Part shown: positions 12,980 to 22,690 of the stretch, piece by piece | Layout: each line of letters opens with the position of its first letter | Numbering within the stretch: the first letter of the stretch is position 1 | DNA from: Hevea brasiliensis | Taxonomy: Eukaryota; Streptophyta; Magnoliopsida; Malpighiales; Euphorbiaceae | Direction of reading: 5' to 3' | Assembly (NCBI RefSeq): GCF_030052815.1 | Contig: NC_079496.1 | Span: 9,811,100 to 9,875,099, forward strand | DNA length: 64,000 bases | Translations under genes and position numbers: made by a program | The notes under the pieces: generated by a model | Seen by the model: the letters and a program-made list of their open reading frames with translations, nothing else | What the model was told of the DNA's origin: nothing | Databases searched by the model: none

Positions 12980-13061
12980 GTCGCTTTGGCCGAGTGGTTA
13001 AGGCGTGTGCCTGCTAAGTACATGGGGTTTCCCCGCGAGAGTTCGAATCTCTCAGGCGACG
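12980..13061 (+). tRNA. tRNA-Ser (anticodon GCT)
   Basis: A complete 82 nt class II tRNA can be folded. The acceptor stem is GTCGCTT (12980-12986) paired with AGGCGAC (13054-13060), with discriminator G. The D arm follows as TGGCCGAGTGGTTAAGGC. The anticodon stem TGTGC/GTACA encloses the loop CTGCTAA, with anticodon GCT at 13013-13015. There is a long variable arm (TGGGGTTTCCCC) and a T arm with GTTCGAATC. A GCT anticodon reads AGC/AGT serine codons, and the long variable arm is as expected for tRNA-Ser. There is no intron. The internal TGGCCGAGTGG and GGTTCGAATC-like boxes act as the Pol III promoter. Confidence 0.97.
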
Positions 13062-13067
13062 TTAAAG

Positions 13068-13073
13068 TTTTTT
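13068..13073 (+). terminator. RNA polymerase III terminator of the tRNA-Ser gene
   Basis: A run of six T residues begins seven bases after the tRNA 3' end, the usual Pol III stop signal. Confidence 0.8.
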
Positions 13074-13781
13074 CTTTCCCTATTCAATTTTCCAGTTTCC
13101 CTTGAAAATTTTCTTTATTTTTTCACATTCTATTTTTGTTTACTTTTCTCAAAATTTTTTATTACAAATAATTATTTTACTCAACGTAAAATATCACATT
13201 ATTTGTATAAATAATTTAATAAAAATAAGGTCTAAGGTATATAAAATTCAACACACTTATTTTTAGTTCATCATTCCTTTTGATTTTTGCATTTTAAAAT
13301 GAATATTGAATTATTAAAGTTCAATAGCAAAATAAAATAAAATTAAAAATTTTTCTAATAAGAGATTAAAAAAAAAAGTTTTTTCTTGGAGATGGAATTT
13401 TTTTAATTACATTGGAAAAGTGGAGATAGAATATTTGTCTGCCTAGCATTTCAACATATCAAATCCATGAATGGATCTCAGACATATTTGCATTTGATTA
13501 GCCTAATTTATTTTATAACTTTGCAACTCTTTAAATAAAAATTTAAAAAAAAAATCTTTAAATAAAAAAGAAAATTAGACTTAGAAAGGAACAATGTTAT
13601 TAAATATTCTATTATTCTCATTCTCCATTTTCCAAATCATATTAGTGGTGATCATAGTCCAATAACCAGAAGATTTTAAGTTTAATTCTAAGAATTTAAG
13701 TATATATGAATATAAATAAATACGCACAAATTAAATATAAAATTTAAGTAAAAGAAAGAATGAACTAAAGCTTCTCTTCCC

Positions 13782-13819
<38 letters not shown>

Positions 13820-13896
13820 CTTTCTCTTGCTTTACCAACTAAACCCATCACTGGCTGAGGACACTTATAACACACACACGCAGAGTCCTCTCCTCC
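13074..13896 (+). promoter_or_regulatory. AT-rich upstream region and leader of the X8-domain gene
   Basis: No gene is seen. Most of the stretch is AT-rich. Near the right end there is a pyrimidine leader with a CT microsatellite at 13785-13817, followed by CACTTATAACACACAC and the start codon context CCTCCATGGC. The exact transcription start cannot be set. Confidence 0.45.
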
Positions 13897-15397
13897 ATGG
13901 CAGCACTTCCAAAGGAGCTAATTTCCATATTGTTTATCCTCATCATCATCATCAACATCCTTGGGAATAGTACCATTCTACCAGTGGTAGAGGGGAACTG
14001 GTGCGTGGCAAGAAGTGATGCAAGCAACCAGGCATTGCAAACTGCTTTAGATTATGCTTGTGGTGCTGGTGCTGACTGTAGCCCCATTCAGTCTAATGGG
14101 CTGTGCTTCCTCCCCAATACTATCCAAGCTCATGCTTCTTTTGCCTTCAACAGCTACTTCCAACGCAAGGCCATGGCCCCTGGTTCTTGTGATTTCTCTG
14201 GCACTGCCACTGTTGCCAAAACTGACCCCAGTTAGTCTCCGTGTTTTTATTTATTTTTGCCCCTTTAACTTATTAGAAAGTAAATATCAATAAATGCATC
14301 TATTTTTGTTGATGGTTATTTTGCTTATCTTGTTCTTTATTTGTTTCTGTGGTGTAGGTTATGGATCTTGTGTGTATCCATCTTCTCTAAGGTATGTTCT
14401 TGAATTCTGATTGGCAATCTTTCTCTGCTTCTCTATTGCCCTTTCTTGAAAACTGGGGAGCGTTTTAGCCTCTTAAGATTGGTATTTTGAAAGTTTGTTT
14501 AGAATTAAGTAATATCTTCATCTTTAAGTAATTAAATAGGTGTTTTTTTTTTTTTTTGATTTATTCTTAATATGGGCAATTAGCTTTCCTATTTTCACCT
14601 TCTCTCCCGTAAGCAAGTTATTATGCGGATGTATCACCCATTTTAGCATGTCAGGAGGTTTTCTCCATCTGAGCATCCAACGGTTCATATTTAGTGGGCA
14701 ATAGGTTCAATTTGTTTTGCCATATCACAATGTGTTTTCCCTTTTGATTACCTTGGTTCCCTCGCTGTGTTTGTACTATTTCCAAGACCCCTCCTCAGTT
14801 TTAGACCATTGGATAATATCCGACAAACAGAATCCTATAGATGAGAGTAGTCATCAGTCAATAGGGGTATAGTTACTTCTGCCTTTGTGGCCTGCAGAGT
14901 TCAGGCTTCATGCAGCTGCTGTATTGATGCAAATATCTGTCCTCATCTCAGTATGATGTTGCAGCTTTGTCTAAGCATATTGATTGTGTTGGGAAGAGGG
15001 CTGGGAAGGGATTCTTGAGGGCCACTGTCATTTGTCATTTGTGCGCATAGTAAATCATTGTGCTTAAAAATAAACACCTGATCTGAAAATATATAGAAGG
15101 TGCTATTTGTGGCTTGTTCTTTATTATTTAATTAATAATCTTATTTTTTCTTAGTACCCTGCCATAGGAAAATTTATGCCTGGTCTTCTATAGACTCAAA
15201 GCATATCAAGAGACATGTTTCATCCTCCATGTATTAGTTCACATAAAAGTTTAGATAAGAATGACTACATATTTTCTTACTAGTATTTGAGCTAATTGTG
15301 GCTCATGACTAGAGCACCAAAGCTCTAGGGGACTAAAAATTTAGTATTTTTATGCATTGTCTCGGACCCATAGAATGTGAAACAGAATTGCAATCCC

Positions 15398-15438
<41 letters not shown>

Positions 15439-16814
15439 CATTTTTTTTTAATTTCCAGGCAAAAAGGGCAATATGAGACAATAATGTAATTACCAATGAG
15501 TAATATGCTAATCTTGTCCTAAAACTTCAAAAATATAAAAAAGACTCAAACAATATGCACTTCGTAATGGGAATCTCAAGATGAAACTAGGTAGAAACTA
15601 GAAACATGTGCACTGCTTTTCAGATAATGGCTCCATAAAACGATCAAGAAAGATGATAGTGACCATCATCTATGGTAGGGAGTCATTTTTTCTTAGATTT
15701 GGTTCATGGTTCATGTGTGCTAATACATAATTCTTGTTATTTTACTTTTTGCATGGGCTAAAATTGGAAATCATAAAGGAGAAGTTTGAAGGCAAAATGT
15801 AAGCTGTAAGGGTGCTTGTAAGTGTACGGACCTGGCCTTAGGAGTCCAGAAGTTCCAGTAGATGGTCCTAAAAGACACCTTGAAATGCAACTTTGGCCTG
15901 TGCTACTTGACTAGGGATGGGAAGGCTTGGCAAAGATGCTTATAGTCTTTTTTTTTTTTTGGGATGCTCTTCAAACTTATTTCGCATTTTAGCAAAAGAG
16001 GAATCCACATTCCACAAAGGAGTTTGTAAATTCAATTCAACCACAGTAGGAAGTTTCACACCATATTCTTTTCAGGCATGGGATGCATCTTTAATTTTTT
16101 TGGATAATTAGGTAAGGGATTCAGACCTTGGCACTGCAGTTGTCTTTATATCAGATTGACAGAAACTACTACTGCTTTTCATCACTTAGCAACACCCTTG
16201 GTTATCAAGAGCTGTTTTTGACTTCATGAATTAAAGAGCAAAGTAAATACTATGCCATTGCTATGAGAACTTATTCAAGGAAAAGTAGGTTGATCATTGA
16301 AAATATTCGATCGTGCTATGAGATTGCCCTCCAAAGAATCTACTTTTGGGACCATTGTCTTTTTCACATGGGTCCTAAAATTAGTAGTTTGTCCTTAAAC
16401 CTAATGTTTTTTTGTTTTTTTTCTGCCAAATTGATTCTTCCAGCCTGACATATTTATTGGTCTTGCATTAACAGGTACTAAATTCTAATAGATTGTGCTT
16501 TTATTGCATGTATGACAATATAATATTGGACAATTTTCTTGTGTTTAGGATTCTTCTGACAGACATAAGATAGTCACACTGTCCAACTGGTTTTGGTTTG
16601 TTTGGGTTAGGCTAATTAAACACTCTTTACTAACATAATGTTTTGGATTTTCTGTAGTATTTATATACTTAAAAGAAAGAAAGTTACTTATGATAATTGA
16701 ATCACGCAAATTTCCAGCACCGCCGGAGGGGCAACTACAAGCGCAACACCAACAAACAACCCGAATATGCCAACAACACCTACGACCAATACACCAACAT
16801 ACAGTGATGGTACT

Positions 16815-16819
16815 GCTGG
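16815..16819 (+). repeat. Target-site duplication, left copy (GCTGG)
   Basis: GCTGG directly precedes the 5' LTR and recurs directly after the 3' LTR at 21588-21592. A 5 bp duplication is typical of Ty3/gypsy integration. Confidence 0.93.
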
Positions 16820-17123
16820 TGTCACGTGACCCTTTCTACTCTTTGAATAAGTCTAAGTAATTGATTTTTTGTTTTATTTGTTAATTAGTTGCCCTTTTTG
16901 CTGCTGTTGACTAGCAGAGTTTACTTCCATGTAAATAGCTATTCTGTTAGCTATACTGCTATTTAAGTGAATGAATAATCAAGTCCAAGGCAGGGAGAAA
17001 TAACTTAAACGTTCTTTTGACGTTGAGGCCTTGGTTTCCTCCATTAAACCTACTTTACTTTTTTTTTTTTTCCCTTAAGCTCATATCAGAATAGGTTCAA
17101 GAAGTAAAAAACAGTTTGTACCA
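16820..17123 (+). repeat. 5' LTR of the chromovirus
   Basis: 304 bp, beginning TGTCACGTGACC and ending CAGTTTGTACCA. Compared by eye over its full length with 21283-21587, the only difference is 13 versus 14 T in one run. It introduces the in-frame TGA at 16827-16829 into the host X8 gene. Confidence 0.95.
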
Positions 17124-17126
17124 AAG

Positions 17127-17138
17127 TGGTATCAGAGC
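17127..17138 (+). other. Primer-binding site, initiator tRNA-Met type
   Basis: TGGTATCAGAGC begins three bases after the 5' LTR. This is the standard plant retrotransposon site complementary to the 3' end of initiator tRNA-Met. Confidence 0.93.
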
Positions 17139-18420
17139 TCGGGAATGGACCAGAGAGGGGAATAATTAGAGCAAATCCGTCACTTTACGGTGGAGGGAAT
17201 AAGCGTCTAGAAGAGCTTTTTCCCAAGAATGTGCGAATGGATCGGTTAACTTCCCAATCTTCTCAAGGAAGGGCATCGATTCGGATACAACTCGAGAATC
17301 CGATACGACCTACGATTCGGCTACCTCCTCTTATACGCCAAAGATGGTTAAATTGGACTTCCACGCTTTGATGAAAAAGAAGATGCCACGAGTTGGGTTT
17401 GTCGAGCAGCTTCTTCCAATTTCATCGAACCCCGATGAGGATAGAGTGGAAATAGCTTCCTTCCACATGATTGAGACGCCCAATTGTGGTATCAAGTGCG
17501 AAGGAAAATCCTTCTATTACTTGGGACGAATTTAAAGAGGATTTTACTCACGATGCGGCGCAAATCAACTAATGATTTTTGGTGAGTTAGCGAAATTGCA
17601 ATCGTAATCGACGTTCGATTTGAAAAAGCGCTAGCCAAGGTGGAGATCTATCACAGGCTAGGCGGTGAGTTGTTTCGTCGATGGGTTGGCCCTGCGATTG
17701 GACGACGTTCAAGCCAATCGGCGAAATCTTTATCGAAGCCATTGCGCTTGCTGTTTGAAGCAAGAAATTCAGAGGAAGGGATTCTCCGCCACTCGAACAA
17801 CGCATCGGGCACCACGTCAAAGCCCAACTAATTCTCCTCGGTAACATCAAGAGACGACTTGGGATGAGCTCAACGAACGGAAGAGATTGGGTCCGTGTTT
17901 CAAATGCAATGAGAAATTTGGGCCTGGACATAGGTGTAAAAGCTTTTTCTATTCAAGTTTCTTGAAGATAGCGATGATGATCTTGACATGGAAATAGAGG
18001 AGCACGATCCTCTGAAGAGATACCACCATCTCCTTACACGCGATTGCTGGTTTTGAAGGACCGAAACAATGAGACTTTTGAGAAATTGAAGGAATCATTC
18101 TTGTTGATTCGGCAAAGACTCATAATTTTGTGAGTGAAAGTTTATAAAAGAGCCGAGATTGAGCCGACTAATGCAAAGAAATTGAAGGTACAAGTAGCAT
18201 CCGGGGAGGAATTAATAAGCCCAGGTAAATGTACACAAACACAAATACTCATTCAAGGAAGCACAGTAATTGTTGATTTGTACATTTTACGATGAAGGGC
18301 TATGATCCGGTTTTAGGGACTCGTGGTTGCGAACACTCGGTCCAATAATTTGGGATTTTTCAAACTTCTAATGGCATTTTTCCGAATGGGAAGCATGTAA
18401 TTTTTAGGGCTCTCAAATTC
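17139..18420 (+). pseudogene. Degenerate gag and protease of the chromovirus
   Basis: No long frame survives. Fragments include an open stretch to 17371. A gag zinc knuckle, CFKCNEKFGPGHRC, lies at about 17897-17938. A protease-like stretch, VDSAKTHNF, lies at about 18090-18125, where the family usually has DSGATHNF. Frame breaks and stops separate them. The gag region is short for an intact element. Confidence 0.7.
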
Positions 18421-18446
18421 AGAAAACCAGTTGTGTCATTGAACAC

Positions 18447-19810
18447 ATGGAGCAGCTTGTGAAGCTTCTGAAACGGGGATTCCTATTGCAAATTACGGGG
18501 AGTACACAATCTTGTTCACAGGTTCCCGAATTGCATCCCGAAATACAAGGTCTGTTGGAAGAATTTAGAGGAGTTTTGGCCAAACCAAAGGGCGCCACCA
18601 CAACGGCCATGACCATAAAATTCCGAAGACCCAGAACCGATTTGGTAAGACCTTACCGTTACCCCCATTATCAAAAATCCGAGATTGAAAAGATTGTGAA
18701 GGAGTTACTTACTGCTGGGATAATTCGGCCAAGCCAAAGTCCATATTCTGCCCCTGTTTTATTGGTGAAGAAGGCAGATGGATCTTGGCGAATGTGCGTC
18801 GATTATCGGGAATTAAACAAAAATACAGTCAAAGATAAATTTCCCATTCCTATTGTTGAAGAGCTGCTGGATGAACTTGAGGGTGCTCAATTCTTCACCA
18901 AATTGGACCTCAGATCAGGTTATTATCAAGTTCGAGTTAGCCCTCCAGACATTGGAAAAGAACTCATCAAGGACATTACGAGTTTCTAGTAATGCCCTTC
19001 GGCCTCACCAACGCTCCATCAACGTTTCAGTCTTTGATGAATGAGGTATTCCAAAAATATTTGAGGAAATTTGTCCTTGTGTTCTTTGATGACATACTTA
19101 TCTACAGTAAAACTTGGAGTGACCATATTCAACATTTAAGAATTGTATTTTCAATTTTGCAATCTCATCAATTATTTGTAAAAATTGAAAAGTGTCAGTT
19201 CGGCCAAAGGGAAGTTAAGTACCTTGGTCATGTGATTTCTAATGGTGGAGTTACTGTAGATCCAGCAAAGATAGAAGCTATTCAGAATTGGCCAAAGCCT
19301 TCATCACTGAAAGCTTTGAGGGGATTTCTGGGGCTGTGTGGTTATTACAGGAAATTTATTCAACATTTTGGGAAAATTGCTGGTCCTTTAACCAACATGT
19401 TGAAGAAAGATGGGTTTCGGTGGTCACCGCTGCAGAAGATGCATTCAATAAATTAAAGGTGGTGATGATGGTGCTCGGTTTGGCTCTACCAAGTTTAGTA
19501 AGCCATTTATAATTGAATGCGATGCTTGGGTCGAGCATAGTTATGCAGAACGCCCAATTGCTTTCTTGATCAAGCTTTACATGGTAAGCACCTCCTTCTA
19601 TCTACTTATGAGAAGGAAATGTTGGGTTTTAGAAATGGCGATCATACCTCCTGGTCGAAATTTATTGTTGATCATCGAGTTTGAAGCACTTGTGGAATCA
19701 AAATCACCATCGCTGCAATTGGTTGATGAAATTAATGGGGTTTGATTTCATTATACAATACAAGGGAGGCAAAGACAACATTGTTGCCGATGCTTTGTCT
19801 AGAAGGGAGG
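18447..19810 (+). pseudogene. Chromovirus reverse transcriptase and RNase H (frameshifted)
   Basis: RT blocks are clear: VLLVKKADGSWRMCVDYREL, a catalytic Asp in KLDLRSGYYQV, then after a frame break near 18985 the block MPFGLTNAPSTF and the FFDDILIYS active site, followed by KCQFGQ and YLGHVIS. The connection motif LRGFLGLCGYYRKFI is present. The RNase H part (about 19490-19700) is badly broken, and only its end, QYKGGKDNIVADALSRR, remains clear at about 19765-19806. Confidence 0.88.
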
Positions 19811-19989
19811 AATATGAGACTAATGGCGGGCAAGTTTTTGCAATCTCTTGTCCAATTCCACACTGGACAGATTCAATTAAGGAAGAAACTAATTCTCTTC
19901 CAGAATTGAAAGCAAAGGTGCAGCAAGTCCAAAAAGGAGAGGCACTGGGACCCTGGGAATATGTAGATGGCATCTTATTTTTCAAAGGA

Positions 19990-20748
19990 AGGATTTATTT
20001 GTCTAAAAATTCAGCTCTGATTCCTGATATTATTGAGCAATTCCACAACAGCGCTCATGAAGGTTTTTTCAAGACCCTCCAGAGGATAAGGTCCACTTTT
20101 TACTCACCAAATCTTAAGAGTAAAGTGCGAACCTTTATAAGGGAATGCGATGTCTGTCAGCGACACAAAGTTGAAAACACTCTTACATAACCACTTCCAA
20201 TTCCTAACAGAATTTGGGAAGAAATTTCTATGGATTTTATTGATGGCCTACCGAATTCCAGTGGCAAGACTACCATATTTGTGGTCGTGGATAGACTTTC
20301 AAAATATGCCCATTTTGTTCCCATTTCCCATCCTTATACTGCTGTGACTATTGCTCAAGTATTTTTTGATCACATATTTAAGTTCCATGGAATGCCACTG
20401 TCCATTGTGTGCGATCGTGATCCAGCTTTTACTAGTTCATTTTGGAGGGAATTGTTTGAGCTCAATGGTACTCGGTTCAATTTCAGTTCTGCTTATCACC
20501 CCCAAACCGATGGGCAGACAGAGGTGGTAAACCGAACATTGGAGATGTATCTCAGATGTTTTACAAGTTCCAAACCCAAATTATGGACTAAGTGGCTGTC
20601 GTGGGCGGAATATTGTTATAATACAAGTGTTCATTCTGTCACCAGAAAAACTCCATTTGAGGTAGTTTATGGGAGACCTCCACCTGTATTGCTTTCATAT
20701 GTTACAGGAACAGCTAAGGTTGTGATCGCAATAACAAGAGCTGGTTGA
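19990..20748 (+). pseudogene. Chromovirus integrase (zinc finger and catalytic core)
   Basis: An HHCC finger can be read (FHNSAHEGFFKTLQRI, then CDVCQRH) up to about 20165. A stop at 20188 separates it from the core, which has DFIDGLPNS, VVVDRLSKYAHF, the second Asp in VCDRDPAF, and the Glu in HPQTDGQTEVVNRTLE. The core triad D, D, E is kept, but the integrase is not in one open frame. Confidence 0.88.
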
Positions 20749-20758
20749 CCGTGATGCT

Positions 20759-21271
20759 GTGATTCAAGAACTCAAGGAAAAAATACAGCGGGCCCAAAAT
20801 CGAATGAAGCAAGTCTATGACTTAAAGCACCAAGAGAGAGAATTTGCTGTGGGTGATTTAGTGTTCCTCAGACTGCATCCTTACAAGCAGAGGACTCTTG
20901 CTTTGAGAAAGAGTTACAAATTAGCGGCCAAGTATTATGGGCCCTTCAAGGTATTACAGAGAATTGGTGCTGTTGCCTATAAATTGGAACTGCCGGCCGG
21001 AACCAAGGTACACCCTGTGTTTCATGTATCTCTTCTCAAGAAGCATGTTGGAACTAAAAGCACAATACAGCAGCAGTTGCCATTCTTGGATGATGGTGGT
21101 GAATTAATTCCGCAACCAGAAGCTATTTTAGACAGCAGAACCAAAAGGAGGAAGCGAGAAGTCTTGATTCAGTGGCACAATTTATCTCCAGCTGAGGCAA
21201 CTTGGGAGGAATTAAGTAAGATTAAACAGAAATTTCCAGATGCTTCTCTTGTGGACAAGAGAGTTGTTTAA
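20759..21271 (+). CDS. Chromovirus integrase C-terminus with chromodomain
   Basis: The 170-residue open stretch starts in the integrase C-terminal (GPY/F) region (VGDLVFLRLHPYKQ, KYYGPFKVLQRIG, VHPVFHVSLLKKH) and ends in a chromodomain-like block, VLIQWHNLSPAEATWEE. A C-terminal chromodomain is the mark of chromoviruses and in characterised members helps direct integration to certain chromatin. It is separated from the core by a frame break near 20750. Confidence 0.88.
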   Translation: MIQELKEKIQRAQNRMKQVYDLKHQEREFAVGDLVFLRLHPYKQRTLALRKSYKLAAKYYGPFKVLQRIGAVAYKLELPAGTKVHPVFHVSLLKKHVGTKSTIQQQLPFLDDGGELIPQPEAILDSRTKRRKREVLIQWHNLSPAEATWEELSKIKQKFPDASLVDKRVV

Positions 21272-21282
21272 GGGGAGGGGAA
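21268..21282 (+). other. Polypurine tract of the chromovirus
   Basis: TTAAGGGGAGGGGAA lies directly before the 3' LTR and is the expected primer for plus-strand synthesis. Confidence 0.88.
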
Positions 21283-21587
21283 TGTCACGTGACCCTTTCT
21301 ACTCTTTGAATAAGTCTAAGTAATTGATTTTTTGTTTTATTTGTTAATTAGTTGCCCTTTTTGCTGCTGTTGACTAGCAGAGTTTACTTCCATGTAAATA
21401 GCTATTCTGTTAGCTATACTGCTATTTAAGTGAATGAATAATCAAGTCCAAGGCAGGGAGAAATAACTTAAACGTTCTTTTGACGTTGAGGCCTTGGTTT
21501 CCTCCATTAAACCTACTTTACTTTTTTTTTTTTTTCCCTTAAGCTCATATCAGAATAGGTTCAAGAAGTAAAAAACAGTTTGTACCA
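21283..21587 (+). repeat. 3' LTR of the chromovirus
   Basis: 305 bp, same as the 5' LTR except for one extra T in the T run near 21521. It is followed by the right GCTGG copy at 21588-21592 and then by the remaining X8 exon sequence. Confidence 0.95.
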
Positions 21588-21719
21588 GCTGGACTGAATC
21601 CTGGAAGTGGAATGACACCAGCTCTACCTAGTGACAATTCTAAAGCTTCAATTGGGTTTATGGCAGCAACAATCTTGACACATGTTTCCCTTTTACTTGT
21701 CTTCTCATTTACTTTTTGA

Positions 21720-22690
21720 TTCAAGTCAGTCGTCAGTCTCCTAAGCAAGAGCTACATTGCCTTCCTCTGAAGAAAGATGCTTGTACAATTTTGGTAGAAG
21801 TTAAAGTCCTCTTTGTTGCTGTCATCTAGCTTCCTGGTGTAGTATTTGATCTTCATTTCCTCGTGTAGTCGACTCCATACAAATTTATCACATCATGAGA
21901 AGTTTGATCGAAACAAAATTTTTTAAAAAATCAATTTAAGTTCACCTTTAATTTAAAAAAAAAATTAATTTAATCAGTTTAATTTTAATAAAAAAATCAA
22001 TTAAATCATAGAAAATGCTGCATTTTATTCCTTTGGCCTTTTCATTTGTGCCTCTCCAAAGTCCTTACTACGGTGTCCACTATCCAGTCTGTTATTTTAT
22101 CCCTCTCTAGCTCTTGTTTTTTGGGAAAGATGTTCCTCTTGATTCTCCATTTCTCATCACAGCACTCGGTGAAATGATCTGTCAACCTCCAGGGTCCACA
22201 ACCTTGATCCTTCCCATTGACACACCCTTCATCCTTTCCCAGGGACGCAACATTGAAACCTTTATTTATTTATATAAGCTCTTTTCGTGTTAATTCATAT
22301 TAAAATGAAAACTTCACAAATAAGAGAACTCCTTTGGCAGTTTGAATCATAAGAAAATATATATTTTTGAGATAATAAATTAAAATTTTCTCAACATATT
22401 GCTGCTGATCTAACTTAGCCCAATGGGCTTTAATTCAAAAGTCTTGGGCCATAACGTAGCCCATTAAGAGATATGTAATTGTCATCATTTAAAAAAAAAA
22501 TAAAGAAAATACTGTGAAGAGGAAGGAAGGGGAAAGGAAAAAACCGCTCGGAAGGATTTTTTTTTTTTTTTTTTGGGTCAATCGGAGATCTGAGAAAATT
22601 GAGCTGGATCTTTCCGGCGAGACTTTTTCCGGTTGATCCAAACGCCAGAGACCTATACATACATCACAATTAATTATAAATATATCGAAG
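21720..22690. other. 3' flank of the X8 gene and upstream region of the KDEL receptor gene
   Basis: No gene is seen. The left part is probably the 3' UTR of the X8 gene. The right part is the KDEL receptor promoter and leader, with an A run at 22490-22502 and a T run at about 22557-22574. The sequence before the start codon is AT-rich (aattataaatatatcgaag). Confidence 0.5.

Larger units (their letters stand above)
16820..21587 (+). mobile_element. Ty3/gypsy chromovirus, Reina-like by size, inserted in the X8 gene
   Basis: A 4,768 bp element with 304 and 305 bp LTRs, 5' TGTCACG...TGTACCA 3', flanked by the 5 bp repeat GCTGG. It has a primer-binding site for initiator tRNA-Met, a purine tract before the 3' LTR, and pol order protease, RT, RNase H, integrase, with a C-terminal chromodomain. 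These define a chromovirus; short LTRs and total length suggest the Reina clade. Gag and parts of pol carry many stops and frame breaks, so it is not autonomous as read, yet its LTRs differ only by one T in a T run. Transcription would run in the same direction as the host gene. Confidence 0.95.
13897..21719 (+). pseudogene. PDCB-type X8/CBM43 GPI-anchored protein gene, split by a retrotransposon
   Basis: Exons are 13897-14230, 14358-14391, 16718-16819 and 21593-21719; the last two are one exon separated by a 4.8 kb LTR element. Joined at the duplicated GCTGG they give 597 nt, 198 codons, ending TGA at 21717. Residues 1-31 are a hydrophobic signal peptide. Residues about 34-122 are an X8/CBM43 domain with all six expected Cys (WCVA, YACG, DCS, GLCF, SCDF, SCVYP). 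A Thr/Pro/Asn linker follows, then a tail with DNSKASIG, which suits an omega site, and a hydrophobic C-terminus, as in GPI-anchored callose-binding proteins of plasmodesmata. In the allele present here the frame runs into the LTR and stops at 16827-16829, giving 159 residues without the anchor signal. The CBM43 is intact, so a secreted product is possible. Intron 2 (14392-16717) carries a TA microsatellite at about 15400-15435. Confidence 0.88.

Noticed and set aside
13005..13214. Open frame overlapping the tRNA-Ser
   Set aside because: It begins inside the tRNA anticodon arm and continues into AT-rich spacer.
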